Below the pieces are notes generated by a model that saw only the letters and a program-made list of their open reading frames with translations, searched no databases and was not told where the DNA came from. DNA of 64,000 bases from Mycolicibacterium brisbanense. Its GTDB lineage: Bacteria > Actinomycetota > Actinomycetes > Mycobacteriales > Mycobacteriaceae. The translations under genes and the position numbers were made by a program. The stretch's first letter is position 1, and each line of letters starts with the position of its first letter. The stretch is taken from NCBI RefSeq assembly GCF_001570425.1, contig NZ_BCSX01000027.1, positions 31,213 through 95,212 of the forward strand, written 5' to 3'. Below are positions 18,000-28,647 of the stretch, one piece after another.

Positions 18000-18868
18000 G
18001 ACTGCTCAGCTTTCACCACGCGGGCCCGGGCTTTGGTCAACATCGTGGCCACCGCGCCGACGACAAAGGCGAAAACCAGCGTCTGCGCGGCGGCGGTCCC
18101 CATGTCGAAGCTGCCGCGCAGACCGGTCTGGTAGATCACGTACGGTGTCAGCGAGGTCGCGAAACCCGGCCCGCCCGAGGTGATCACGACGATCAGATCG
18201 AAAACCTTGTAGCCGATCACCAACTCGAGCACCAGGACCGCCAGCGCGGTCGGTGCGATCGCAGGCCACGTCACGGTGGTGAACGTGCGCCACGGTCCGG
18301 CACCGTCGATGTAGGCGGATTCCAACAACTCCTGGCGCACCACACCGAGGGCGGCGAACAGGATGAGCACGGCGAACGGGGTCCACTGCCACACGTGGAT
18401 CGCCAGCAGGACGACGAAGGCCCCCGTGCCAGAGCCCAGCGGGTTGAACCCGCTCAGCCCGACAGAGCCGAACACATCGGCCAGACCTCCACCGACCGGT
18501 GCCAGCAGCAATTTCCAGGACACGCCGATCAGCACGGGTGCGGTGACCAGTGGCAGCAACAGCAGCGCCCCGATCGACCCGAAGCGGGTGCCCCTGGCAC
18601 GCAACAGCACTGCCAGCACCAGACCGACACCGGTGGTCAACCCGGTCGCGGCAACGGCGAACAGGGTGGAGCGCCACAACGACGGCGGGAAAGCCGGTGC
18701 GGCGAAGGCGGTCTGGAAGTTGTGGGCGCCGTTGAACGCGCGCAGGGGGTGGGCCAGCGACGAGTCGGTGAGCGCCAGCGCGATCAGATAGCCGGTCGGG
18801 TAGACCAGGAACAACACCAGTCCGGCGACGGCGGGCAGGGCCAGCCAGAGCGGGATGCGTCGCGTCAT
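17996..18868 (-). CDS. Carbohydrate ABC transporter permease (MalF-like)
   Basis: A 290-residue permease with about six membrane segments and an EAA motif, LLESAYIDGAGPWRTFTTVT, followed by WPAIAP. The ATG at 18868 overlaps the stop of the substrate-binding protein gene (ATGA), so upstream in-frame sequence inside that gene is rejected. Partner of the MalG-like permease. Confidence 0.92.
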   Translation of the reverse strand: MTRRIPLWLALPAVAGLVLFLVYPTGYLIALALTDSSLAHPLRAFNGAHNFQTAFAAPAFPPSLWRSTLFAVAATGLTTGVGLVLAVLLRARGTRFGSIGALLLLPLVTAPVLIGVSWKLLLAPVGGGLADVFGSVGLSGFNPLGSGTGAFVVLLAIHVWQWTPFAVLILFAALGVVRQELLESAYIDGAGPWRTFTTVTWPAIAPTALAVLVLELVIGYKVFDLIVVITSGGPGFATSLTPYVIYQTGLRGSFDMGTAAAQTLVFAFVVGAVATMLTKARARVVKAEQS

Positions 18869-20217
18869 GCCGCGGCGCTCTCCCAGCTCTTCTGCGCGTT
18901 CTCCAGGGACTGTTCCACCGTCTGGGTGCCTGCGATCGCCAGCGCGAGCTGATCGACCAAGTCCTGCAACAACTTCGGCGCGCCCTTCGCCTTCGGCCAG
19001 ACCAGCGGATCGCCGTCGAGGCCCTGCCGGATCGGGCCGATCGCCTTGGTGACGACCTTGGCGTAGCCGTCCGAGTTGAGCACGTCGCCGCGCACCGGGT
19101 CGATACCGCTTCCCGCCGTCGAGGACAGCTTGAGGTTCTGCGGCGTGGCGGTCGCCCAGGTGAGGAACGCCGCCGCGGCGTCTTGATGTTTGGACGCCGT
19201 CGAGATGCCGAGCCCGAAACCGGCGTCCAGCGCGGTCCGCGGGGTGGTGTTGGCGCCACCGACGGGCAGCGTCACCGCACCCCAGCGGCCGGCGATCTTG
19301 GATGCGGTCGGATCCTCGGCCCGCAGCGCCATGTCGGTCCAGGTGTCCAGCAGTGCGCCCTGCCCGGTGAGGAAGGCGGTGTTGGCCTGATCGAAGCCGA
19401 CCTGCAGCGGTGTGGGCAACGCCACGGGTGCGACGTCGACGAGGTGCTTGAGGGCGGCGATCGACGCGTCGGACGTCAGAGTGGGTTTCCCGCTGCCGTC
19501 GACCAATTCGCCGCCGTAGCCGGTGAGCCGGTTGATGTAGGAGCAGCCGAGGATCATCGGAACCTGCTGGCCGGAGACGATGGCTCCGTAGGCCGCACCG
19601 CGGGAATCCTTGGTGATCTTGGCGGCGATCGTGTCGTAGTCGTCCCAGGTCTTGGGTGGTTCCAGCTTGTATCTGTCCAGCAGTTCGGCGTTGTAGAAGA
19701 GGATGTGCACGTCGCCGTCGTAGGGCAGGCCGTAACGCTTGCCATCCAGCAGCGTGTACGGGTCGTAGACGGACTTCAGGTAACCGTCCACTCCGATGGC
19801 GGACTTGTTGGTCTGGATCCAACCGGTCAGGTCAACCAGCGCGCCGGCGTCCACGAGATCGCCCAGGCCGAAGTAGAAGTAGTCGAAGACGTCGAATTCC
19901 CCTGTGCCGCTTTGCACATCGAGGATCTGCTTGCTGGTCAGCTGATCGTAAGGGGCCGCCGTCACCTCCAACGTGCCGCCGGTTTCCCGTTTCCACGCCG
20001 GGGCGAGCACGTCGCGGAAGGATGTCACGTGCGGTTGGTTGACGAGCAGCTTGAGTGTGACACCGTCGAACTTGCCGGAGACGGCCGTGTCGGTGGCCAG
20101 CGCATTGCCGCCGCCGGAGGATCCGCACGCCGCCAGCGCGGGACCCAGCAGCGCCGCTCCCCCGGCGAGTCCGAACAGTTGCAGCGCACGACGGCGCGAG
20201 AGGGCGTAAGACGTCAC
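18865..20217 (-). CDS. ABC transporter substrate-binding lipoprotein (family 1, Tat-type signal)
   Basis: About 450 residues. The N-terminus has a twin-arginine-like LSRRRALQLFGLAGG followed by a lipobox LAAC, so it is likely exported folded and lipid-anchored. The mature region is a family 1 extracellular solute-binding fold (for example GKRYGLPYDGDVHILFYN and PKTWDDY). First gene of the four-gene import operon. Start taken as GTG 20217; a GTG at 20253 would add 12 residues. No regulator is adjacent. Substrate unknown, probably a sugar or polyol. Confidence 0.9.
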   Translation of the reverse strand: MTSYALSRRRALQLFGLAGGAALLGPALAACGSSGGGNALATDTAVSGKFDGVTLKLLVNQPHVTSFRDVLAPAWKRETGGTLEVTAAPYDQLTSKQILDVQSGTGEFDVFDYFYFGLGDLVDAGALVDLTGWIQTNKSAIGVDGYLKSVYDPYTLLDGKRYGLPYDGDVHILFYNAELLDRYKLEPPKTWDDYDTIAAKITKDSRGAAYGAIVSGQQVPMILGCSYINRLTGYGGELVDGSGKPTLTSDASIAALKHLVDVAPVALPTPLQVGFDQANTAFLTGQGALLDTWTDMALRAEDPTASKIAGRWGAVTLPVGGANTTPRTALDAGFGLGISTASKHQDAAAAFLTWATATPQNLKLSSTAGSGIDPVRGDVLNSDGYAKVVTKAIGPIRQGLDGDPLVWPKAKGAPKLLQDLVDQLALAIAGTQTVEQSLENAQKSWESAAA

Positions 20218-20304
20218 GCGACGTGACGGTACGAAAAGGACCGGGGTCCGCACGAGGGAAAAACTCAGGACGATCTTGATCGGCCGGCCCCGGCCGGCCG
20301 CCGG

Positions 20305-21165
20305 CTAGCGCTGGTAGTGCGGAGCGTGGCGCCCGTTGCGCGCCTGCGGCGGCACAGCCCTGCGGATGGTATCCGAGCGGGTGGGCTCCTGGCGTTGCTG
20401 CGTGTAGCGGCTCACGTCACCACGTCCGGGGGGCGCGTCGGCGCGGCCCGGCGGCAGCTCGCGCCGTCCGGCCGAGGTGGGCTGCAGCGGACGACTCGGC
20501 GATCCGGCGCGACGCACCAGCGCGGCCTGGCTGGCCGGTGCCGATGAGCCGTTCTGCGGAACCGGCGGCAGCACCCGCAACAGATCGTTGAACTGCCGCA
20601 CGGTGCGCAGCCCCTCGTCCCACTGGGCCCGGGTGCTGGTGACGGGCATGCTCACCAGCGTCCAGTGCTGTTCGTTCCACATGATCTCGGCACAGTCGGG
20701 GGCCGTGTGGGCGAACGTGACCATCCGGCGGTCGCACGCGCGACGGGCGGCGTCGAGGTTGGTGGAGTACACCATCCGCGGGCCGATCGCGCCGAGCAGC
20801 CAGATGTCGCTCTCCCGCGGCTCCTTGATGCCTTTGAGTCGGAGGTCGACGACGACGTTGGTGCCGACCTTGCGGTGCAATGCGATCACCGTGGCGACTT
20901 CGTCGATGTCGAAAATGAATACCGCCTCGCCACGAATCTGGCCGAGCACGACATTCTTGGCCGTGACGTCGCCGACAGTCGACATCACCCCGCGCTTCCA
21001 GCGCTTGAGGATCTCGTCGGACTCATGCTCGTAGTCGAAGCCATGCGACTTCGCCCACGACTTGCGGCGTCGCCCCAACCCACGTCGACGGTCGATGTCG
21101 ACGTACAGCAGCACTGCCGCACCCACGAAACAGAGTGCGGACAGCGTGAACCAGAGCGGGACCAT
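20305..21165 (-). CDS. Conserved one-TM protein next to clpB (Rv0383c-like)
   Basis: A 286-residue protein with one N-terminal membrane helix (LWFTLSALCFVGAAVLLYVD), a soluble globular middle and a basic, Pro/Arg/Ser-rich disordered C-terminus (about 205-286). No known motif is visible. Its position beside clpB agrees with the conserved protein Rv0383c of M. tuberculosis, recalled from memory. It is downstream of clpB on the same strand but separated by a strong hairpin, so it probably has its own promoter. Confidence 0.85.
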   Translation of the reverse strand: MVPLWFTLSALCFVGAAVLLYVDIDRRRGLGRRRKSWAKSHGFDYEHESDEILKRWKRGVMSTVGDVTAKNVVLGQIRGEAVFIFDIDEVATVIALHRKVGTNVVVDLRLKGIKEPRESDIWLLGAIGPRMVYSTNLDAARRACDRRMVTFAHTAPDCAEIMWNEQHWTLVSMPVTSTRAQWDEGLRTVRQFNDLLRVLPPVPQNGSSAPASQAALVRRAGSPSRPLQPTSAGRRELPPGRADAPPGRGDVSRYTQQRQEPTRSDTIRRAVPPQARNGRHAPHYQR

Positions 21166-21256
21166 CGCACCTAGCCTACTTGTTGGTAGGCCGGTTGCTC
21201 GAACTAACTAAGGTCACAACCCGGTTACGTGCGCTTTCTCTTCCCGACTCTTCTCG

Positions 21257-21314
21257 CGAGCAGACGCGAACACCCCCATTTCCGCGTGGAAATGGGGGTG
21301 CTCACGTCTGCTCG
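21257..21314. terminator. Composite 58-nt hairpin downstream of clpB
   Basis: Two nested perfect inverted repeats: outer arms CGAGCAGACG (21257-21266) with its complement at 21305-21314, and inner arms of 13 bp (21271-21283 with 21288-21300) closing on the loop GCGT. The internal bulges are 4 nt each. It lies 10 bp after the clpB stop and most likely ends that transcript; no T-run follows. Confidence 0.8.
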
Positions 21315-21324
21315 GCGGGGGAAA

Positions 21325-23871
<2,547 letters not shown>

Positions 23872-23915
23872 GACACCTCCCTTTTCTGATGAAGAAAATG
23901 CTTGTCGCGATGTAC

Positions 23916-23941
23916 AACGTAGTCAAGGTTGAGTCTGTTCC
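23916..23941 (-). promoter_or_regulatory. SigH/SigE-like promoter of clpB
   Basis: On the minus strand GGAACA (23941-23936) and CGTT (23919-23916) are separated by 16 bp, matching the GGAAYA...SGTT pattern of mycobacterial SigH/SigE promoters. The -35 lies inside the HspR inverted repeat, giving direct competition between repressor and stress sigma factor. Confidence 0.65.
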
Positions 23942-23948
23942 GCTCAAC
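23928..23948. promoter_or_regulatory. HAIR element (HspR operator) of clpB
   Basis: GTTGAGT-N7-GCTCAAC fits the HspR-associated inverted repeat consensus CTTGAGT-N7-ACTCAAG with correct spacing. HspR is encoded in this window at 38948-39325. Confidence 0.85.
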
Positions 23949-24055
23949 TCTGAAAATTTTTCGGTCAATTTCCGATCGGCCCGGCTCCGGTGACCGGACG
24001 CCGGCAATCGGCCAAGGTCCACGCCGTTTCGGCAGGACGGGGCTACCGTCTACGC

Positions 24056-24679
24056 ATGTCCGAATCCGGCTTCGGTGACTTCGAATACGAGCGGAAGTTC
24101 TTCGTCCGCGAGCTGCCCGCCGTGGCGGCGTCGGATCCCACCCCCGCCTTGATCGTGCAGGCTTACCTGTTTTCCGCCGACGGCTACGCGGTCCGGGTCC
24201 GGGTCCAGGGGCCGGCCCCCGCCGACCTGCAGACCACACCCGGCGAGCTCGTCGAGGCTCTGGGAGAAGAGTCGATCGGGACCATGACCGCCAAGGGGCC
24301 CGCCGTGGGCGGTACCCGCTACGAGGCCGAACGCGAACTCGATCCGATGGTCGCGGGCCAAATTGTGCGCCGGGCCGAGCACGTCGTCGCCAAGGTGCGG
24401 TACTCGGCATGGCTGGGTGAGGACGGCTGGATCATCGACCGGTTCCTCGGCGGCAACAGCCCGCTCGTGCTGTCCGAGGTGGAACGCGGTGGCCCGGTCG
24501 TCGACCTGGCGATCCCCGCGTTCTGTGTGACCGAGGTATCCGAGGACGACCGGTTCCGCAACGAATATCTGGCGTACCACCCGTTCGGCGGATGGGCCGA
24601 GGAGTACCGACGCGAACTCGACGCCCTGGGCCCGACGTTCGTCGACACCTTGGGCCGCAACCAATTCGAAGGCAGTTGA
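24056..24679 (+). CDS. CYTH-domain (triphosphate tunnel) protein
   Basis: A 207-residue CYTH-family protein. The hallmark ExExK is present as EYERKFFV near residue 9, and the rest alternates charged beta-strands (YAVRVRVQG, TMTAKGP, KVRYSAW) as in a beta-barrel tunnel binding triphosphate and metal. Members are triphosphatases, thiamine triphosphatases or class IV adenylate cyclases; which applies here cannot be told. Divergent from clpB, so the 184-bp intergenic region serves both. Confidence 0.82.
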   Translation: MSESGFGDFEYERKFFVRELPAVAASDPTPALIVQAYLFSADGYAVRVRVQGPAPADLQTTPGELVEALGEESIGTMTAKGPAVGGTRYEAERELDPMVAGQIVRRAEHVVAKVRYSAWLGEDGWIIDRFLGGNSPLVLSEVERGGPVVDLAIPAFCVTEVSEDDRFRNEYLAYHPFGGWAEEYRRELDALGPTFVDTLGRNQFEGS

Positions 24680-24698
24680 CCGCCTCTGGCGTCAGCGA

Positions 24699-25295
24699 TC
24701 AGTGCGGCGCGGCGCGGAAACAGCCTTCGAAATGGCCGTTCTCGATTCCGATGGTCTGCATGAAGGAGTGAGCCACCACAGGACCGACCATCCTGAACCC
24801 TGCCTCTCGCAATGCCAGCGCCATCCCGCAGGACTCCGCAGTCGCCATTCGCCCATCGGCCCAGCTGTGCAATCGATGGTGCCCGCGCGGACGGTATCGC
24901 CAGACCAGTTGCGACAGCGATGATTTCACCAGCAGTCCGGCATTGTGCACCGTGGCTTCGATCTTGCGCCGGTTGCGGATGATCGACGTGTCGGCCATCA
25001 GTCGTTCAACGTCGTCAGCGGTCATCGCTCCCACGGCGGCCGGGTCAAATCCGCGAAATGCCACGCGCAGGTTGTCCCTCTTGTCGAAGACGGTGGCCCA
25101 GGACAGGCCATTCTCGAAGTACGTCAGGACCAATGCCTCGAACACTGCCGCTTCATCGTGAGTCGGTGTGCCCCATTCGCTGTCGTGGTAGCCGGTCAGG
25201 TCGCGGCCCGCCGCGGTCGCCCAGCGGCAACGTGTGACACCGTCGGCGCCGGTGATCACCGTGGCCAACTCCGGCGCCATCCCCACACCGGCCAT
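24699..25295 (-). CDS. tag: DNA-3-methyladenine glycosylase I
   Basis: About 198 residues matching Tag. The zinc ligands are the Cys of TRCRWA, the His of GYHDSEWG, and the His and Cys of NGHFEGC near the C-terminus. ENGLSWATVFDKR, IIRNRRKIEA and VGPVVAHSFMQTIG are also family signatures. It excises 3-methyladenine in base excision repair. The ATG at 25295 lies 10 bp after the aldo/keto reductase stop; an internal ATG at 25280 is an alternative. Third gene of a TetR-linked operon. Confidence 0.92.
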   Translation of the reverse strand: MAGVGMAPELATVITGADGVTRCRWATAAGRDLTGYHDSEWGTPTHDEAAVFEALVLTYFENGLSWATVFDKRDNLRVAFRGFDPAAVGAMTADDVERLMADTSIIRNRRKIEATVHNAGLLVKSSLSQLVWRYRPRGHHRLHSWADGRMATAESCGMALALREAGFRMVGPVVAHSFMQTIGIENGHFEGCFRAAPH

Positions 25296-25305
25296 CGCCT
25301 TCAAG

Positions 25306-26253
25306 TCAGACCCCGCTGCCCTGCGGCACTTCGACAAATCCAGGCTCGCCGCCGTCCACGACGGAGTTGAACCGGTAGCGAGTTTCCAGCTCGGAGATCT
25401 CGCGGATCGCATCCTCGGGAAGTGCTGTGACATCGAAGTTTTCGCGTATGCGCGCCGGCTTGACCGATGATGTCAGCACCGCGGTGCCGCGCTGTATACC
25501 CCAGGCGAGAAGCACTTGCGCGGGCGTCTTTCCGTAGCGGCGCGCCAGCGACACCACCAGTGGATCGTCGAGCAGTCGCGGTTCGACCGCGTGCCCGAGC
25601 GGCGCAAACGCCAGCAGGATGATGCCCTCGGCCGCACACAACTCATGCAGTTCCCACTGCGGGTGATACGGGTGCGATTCGACCTCTACGACCGCCGGTT
25701 TGATGCGAGCGGCGTCGATGATCCGCCGCGTGCCTTCCACACCGATGTCAGACAGCCCAATCGCTCGGGTCAGTCCCGCATCGACAAGGGCTTCCATTGC
25801 CTCCCAAGTCTGTTCGAGCGTCACCCCGTCGTCGTAGATGACAGCGCCATGCGCGTCGCGGGGGTCCTGATCGTCGCCGGGCGCGAACGCGAACGGTGTG
25901 TGCATGAGATAGAGATCCACAGCGTCGAGCCCAAGCCTGTCCAGGCTGGCCCGCAACGCGGGTTCGACCCGTTCAGGCCGATGGTTGTTGTTCCACAGCT
26001 TGGTGGTCACGAACAGGTCCTCCCGACGAACGGTTCCGTCGGCGAACAATTCCTTGAGTGCCAGGCCGACCTCCGCCTCGTTGCGGTACCGTTCGGCGGC
26101 GTCGAGATGGCGAAATCCCGCCTCGACCGCGGCCTTGACGGCATTCCGCGTCTCGTTGCTATCGGAGACCAAGGTCCCGAATCCGAGCGCAGGCATCTCG
26201 CCGCTGTTGTTCAAGACGAATCTGCGCTGCTGCGGATTCTTGTTCGATGTCAT
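25306..26253 (-). CDS. Aldo/keto reductase
   Basis: A 315-residue (beta/alpha)8 aldo/keto reductase. The tetrad is visible: Asp and Tyr in HLDAAERYRNE, Lys in FVTTKLWN and His in LYLMHTP. It should reduce carbonyls with NADPH. The ATG at 26253 has a near-perfect Shine-Dalgarno, TAAGGAGGTCA, nine bases upstream. Second gene of the operon after the cysteine hydrolase; a role in handling reactive aldehydes would fit with a DNA repair enzyme downstream, but that is inference. Confidence 0.93.
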   Translation of the reverse strand: MTSNKNPQQRRFVLNNSGEMPALGFGTLVSDSNETRNAVKAAVEAGFRHLDAAERYRNEAEVGLALKELFADGTVRREDLFVTTKLWNNNHRPERVEPALRASLDRLGLDAVDLYLMHTPFAFAPGDDQDPRDAHGAVIYDDGVTLEQTWEAMEALVDAGLTRAIGLSDIGVEGTRRIIDAARIKPAVVEVESHPYHPQWELHELCAAEGIILLAFAPLGHAVEPRLLDDPLVVSLARRYGKTPAQVLLAWGIQRGTAVLTSSVKPARIRENFDVTALPEDAIREISELETRYRFNSVVDGGEPGFVEVPQGSGV

Positions 26254-26279
26254 GGTGGATGACCTCCTTATTGTCAATC

Positions 26280-27005
26280 TCATTGGGCTGGTTGGGGTGT
26301 GGCCACTGCGAGCTGGCCGACGGCCTCGACCGTGGTCCAGACCGCACTGGCGAGGAAGCGAAAATTCACCAACGCGGCGAGGTAGCCGTCCCCCTCGGGC
26401 AGCCGGGCTCCCGCCGTGGCGTCCTTGACGACGGCGACCTCGAAGCCCTGCTCGACGAGTTCGCGCAGATGGCCTTCGACGCACAGGTTGGCGGCCATTC
26501 CCGCGAGGATGACCTGGCTGACACCGCGTTTGCGCAACTGCAGCACGAGATCGTTCGACTCGGGGCCGACAATCTTGTGCGGTGAGGTGACCACAGTGCG
26601 CCCGTCGTGGATGTGATGTTGGTAAGCGGGCAGAAAATCGGCGCCGGAGCCTGCGAAGCCGTCCATCGAGTAGGCGTTTGTGCGCGCGAACATGCCGACG
26701 CCATCCATGAATTTCTCCAGTGGATCGCCGAAGCGCCACTGCTTGTCGGTCGGATAGAAGTAGTGCGGCGACACCGCGACGGTGATACCGGCGAGCTTCG
26801 CGGCGTCGAACAGTTCGCCGATGTGAGCGACGGTGTCGTTCGCGCTGATGCTGTCGCCGAAAACCGGCCACGAAACACCTTCGGGGCTGAGGAAATCCAT
26901 TTGCGGATCGGTGATGACGAGCGCGGCGCGCTCGGGGTCGAGTACGAATCCGGACGGCGGCAGGGCGGGATGCTGCGGTTCGGTGTACATGCTCGCGTCG
27001 GTCAT
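26280..27005 (-). CDS. Isochorismatase-family cysteine hydrolase
   Basis: About 241 residues with the cysteine-hydrolase triad: Asp in VITDPQMDF, Lys in SPHKIVGPESND and Cys in MAANLCVEGHLREL. Such enzymes hydrolyse amides, carbamates or vinyl ethers; the true substrate is unknown. The ATG at 27005 follows GAGGATGACCCC. It is the first gene of the run toward tag and has the operator-like sequence GACCAGTC 51 bp upstream. Confidence 0.88.
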   Translation of the reverse strand: MTDASMYTEPQHPALPPSGFVLDPERAALVITDPQMDFLSPEGVSWPVFGDSISANDTVAHIGELFDAAKLAGITVAVSPHYFYPTDKQWRFGDPLEKFMDGVGMFARTNAYSMDGFAGSGADFLPAYQHHIHDGRTVVTSPHKIVGPESNDLVLQLRKRGVSQVILAGMAANLCVEGHLRELVEQGFEVAVVKDATAGARLPEGDGYLAALVNFRFLASAVWTTVEAVGQLAVATPQPAQ

Positions 27006-27055
27006 GGGGTCATCCTCGGTTCGGAGCGGAAGGTTCAACGTCCGCAATAATAAAT

Positions 27056-27069
27056 GACCAGTCGTCTAT
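27056..27069. promoter_or_regulatory. Putative TetR operator copy A
   Basis: GACCAGTC followed two bases later by CTAT, matching GACCGGTC-N2-CTAT at 27718 in front of the tetR gene. It lies about 50 bp upstream of the cysteine hydrolase start. Confidence 0.5.
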
Positions 27070-27110
27070 CTAACAAGAGATCGATGCCCCGCATTCCGCG
27101 ACAGAGCAGC

Positions 27111-27701
27111 TCAGCGCAGCAGCGCCGGCAGGGTGACCGATTCGAACCGGTCGTACGGGATGCGGCTACGGGTCACCTTCCCGCGAAGGGCCGCCCCCTC
27201 CCATCCCTCGATCAGCACGGAGGCCAACTCCTCCGCGTCAAGATCCGATCTGATGTCCCCCGAGTCGCGCTGCCCCGAACGCAGACATGCCGTGAGTGCG
27301 TCGTCCCATCGGTCGAGGATGCGGGTCAGCTCGGCGCGCACCGGTTCACTGGCGCCGCCGAGTTCCAGTGACAGGTTCCCGACGAGGCATCCCAGCAGAA
27401 AATCGCCGGCCTCGTGCTCGTCGGCCAGCGCGTGAAAGAACCGTGCGATCCGCTGCTGTGCCGGACCGTCCGCGTCGAGGATCGGCAGCAGCCGCGATTC
27501 GATATCGGACCAGTAGTGCTCCAGGACCGCGGCGGCGAACTCCTCCTTACTGGGGAAATACGCGTAAAAGGATCCCTTGGGCACACCGGCACCGTCGGTG
27601 ATGTCCTTGACGCCACTGGCCGAGAACCCACGCGCGTGCACGAGGTCGAGCCCTGCTCGCAGGAGCCGGCGACGCACTTCGGGATTTGACGGTCGTGGCA
27701 T
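27111..27701 (-). CDS. TetR-family regulator
   Basis: A 196-residue TetR repressor with the DNA-binding segment KDITDGAGVPKGSFYAYF near residue 34 and a TetR_C-type ligand domain (GDFLLGCLVGNLSLEL). The start MPRPSNPEV at 27701 is typical of this subgroup (AcuR/NemR-like regulators of electrophile response); upstream in-frame codons would add 18 untypical residues. It is upstream of the hydrolase-reductase-tag genes on the same strand and shares an operator-like motif with them. Confidence 0.9.
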   Translation of the reverse strand: MPRPSNPEVRRRLLRAGLDLVHARGFSASGVKDITDGAGVPKGSFYAYFPSKEEFAAAVLEHYWSDIESRLLPILDADGPAQQRIARFFHALADEHEAGDFLLGCLVGNLSLELGGASEPVRAELTRILDRWDDALTACLRSGQRDSGDIRSDLDAEELASVLIEGWEGAALRGKVTRSRIPYDRFESVTLPALLR

Positions 27702-27717
27702 ACCTTTGATATTAGGC

Positions 27718-27731
27718 GACCGGTCAACTAT
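27718..27731. promoter_or_regulatory. Putative TetR operator copy B
   Basis: GACCGGTC is a perfect palindrome, followed by AACTAT. The shared pattern with 27056 is GACCRGTC-N2-CTAT. It is 17 bp upstream of the tetR start, fitting autorepression. Confidence 0.5.
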
Positions 27732-27818
27732 CGAGAGCAACGGGCCGGCCGGCACCGTCGCACGGCGGCGGCTTCGTTGCTACCTTCTGCACTGACACTT
27801 GCGAAGAGAGGTCCGGCC

Positions 27819-28487
27819 ATGTCCGAAAGCTGGGGGTCGGTGCTCACCGAACTCATCCCACTGGCACTGGTGGTGGCGTTGTCACCGCTGTCGATCATTC
27901 CCGCCGTGCTGGTGCTGCACACCCCACGGCCCCGGCCGACCGGCCTGGCGTTCCTCACCGGCTGGCTCGCCGGGCTCTTCGTCCTGACGGCGGTGTTCGT
28001 CGAGGTGTCCAACCTGCTCGGCGGACTCGACAAGGCGCCGAAATGGGCGTCGTGGCTACGCATCGTGATCGGCATCGCCCTTGTCGTGTTCGGCGTGTAC
28101 CGCTGGCTCACCCGGGCGAAGTCCGAACACAGCCCGGCCTGGCTGAGCAGCATGAGCAAGTTGAGCCCGCCTCGCGCGGCGGTCACGGGCGCGGCGCTCA
28201 CGGCAGTCAACCCCAAGGTCCTGTTCATCTGTGCCGCAGCAGGTTTGGCGATCGGTAGCGCCGGGCTGGGCCAGCACCGGGCGTGGCCTGCCGTCATCTA
28301 TTACGTGGTGATCGCCAGTTCGACAGTGGCACTGCCGATCCTGGCGTATGCGGTATCGGGTGAGCGGCTGGACCCGCTGCTGACCCGCCTCAAAGACTGG
28401 ATGGAGCGCCAACATGCGGTGCTCGTGGCGGGGATCCTCGTGGTGATCGGACTCTTGGTGCTGTACAAGGGCATTCACGCGCTCTAA
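27819..28487 (+). CDS. GAP/Sap-family (LysE-like) membrane protein
   Basis: A 222-residue protein with about six membrane segments (LIPLALVVALSPLSIIPAVL, TGWLAGLFVLTAVFVEV and others). The arrangement and length match the GAP family of mycobacteria, small LysE-like proteins linked to transport of glycopeptidolipids or sulfolipid. Substrate here unknown. Start ATG 27819 with GAGAGG upstream. It sits alone, upstream of the espACD-like genes with 160 bp between. Confidence 0.8.
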   Translation: MSESWGSVLTELIPLALVVALSPLSIIPAVLVLHTPRPRPTGLAFLTGWLAGLFVLTAVFVEVSNLLGGLDKAPKWASWLRIVIGIALVVFGVYRWLTRAKSEHSPAWLSSMSKLSPPRAAVTGAALTAVNPKVLFICAAAGLAIGSAGLGQHRAWPAVIYYVVIASSTVALPILAYAVSGERLDPLLTRLKDWMERQHAVLVAGILVVIGLLVLYKGIHAL

Positions 28488-28647
28488 TGGGCCGACCGGG
28501 CTTTGGCTCGGCGGCACACTTTCTGTGAAGTAGCTGGAAAGTCGCTGGTAGCGTTCACAGTAGGCCTCTCCCGTCGCGGCGAATTGGTGCGTTCACCCCC
28601 ATCGATGCGCTGTTAGCCTCATTTTCGACGAGAGGGGGCGTTGCCAC

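Noticed and set aside
28524..28559. TGTGAA-N24-TTCACA repeat upstream of the EspA-like gene as an operator
   Set aside because: The spacer is long and there is no second copy; chance occurrence cannot be excluded.
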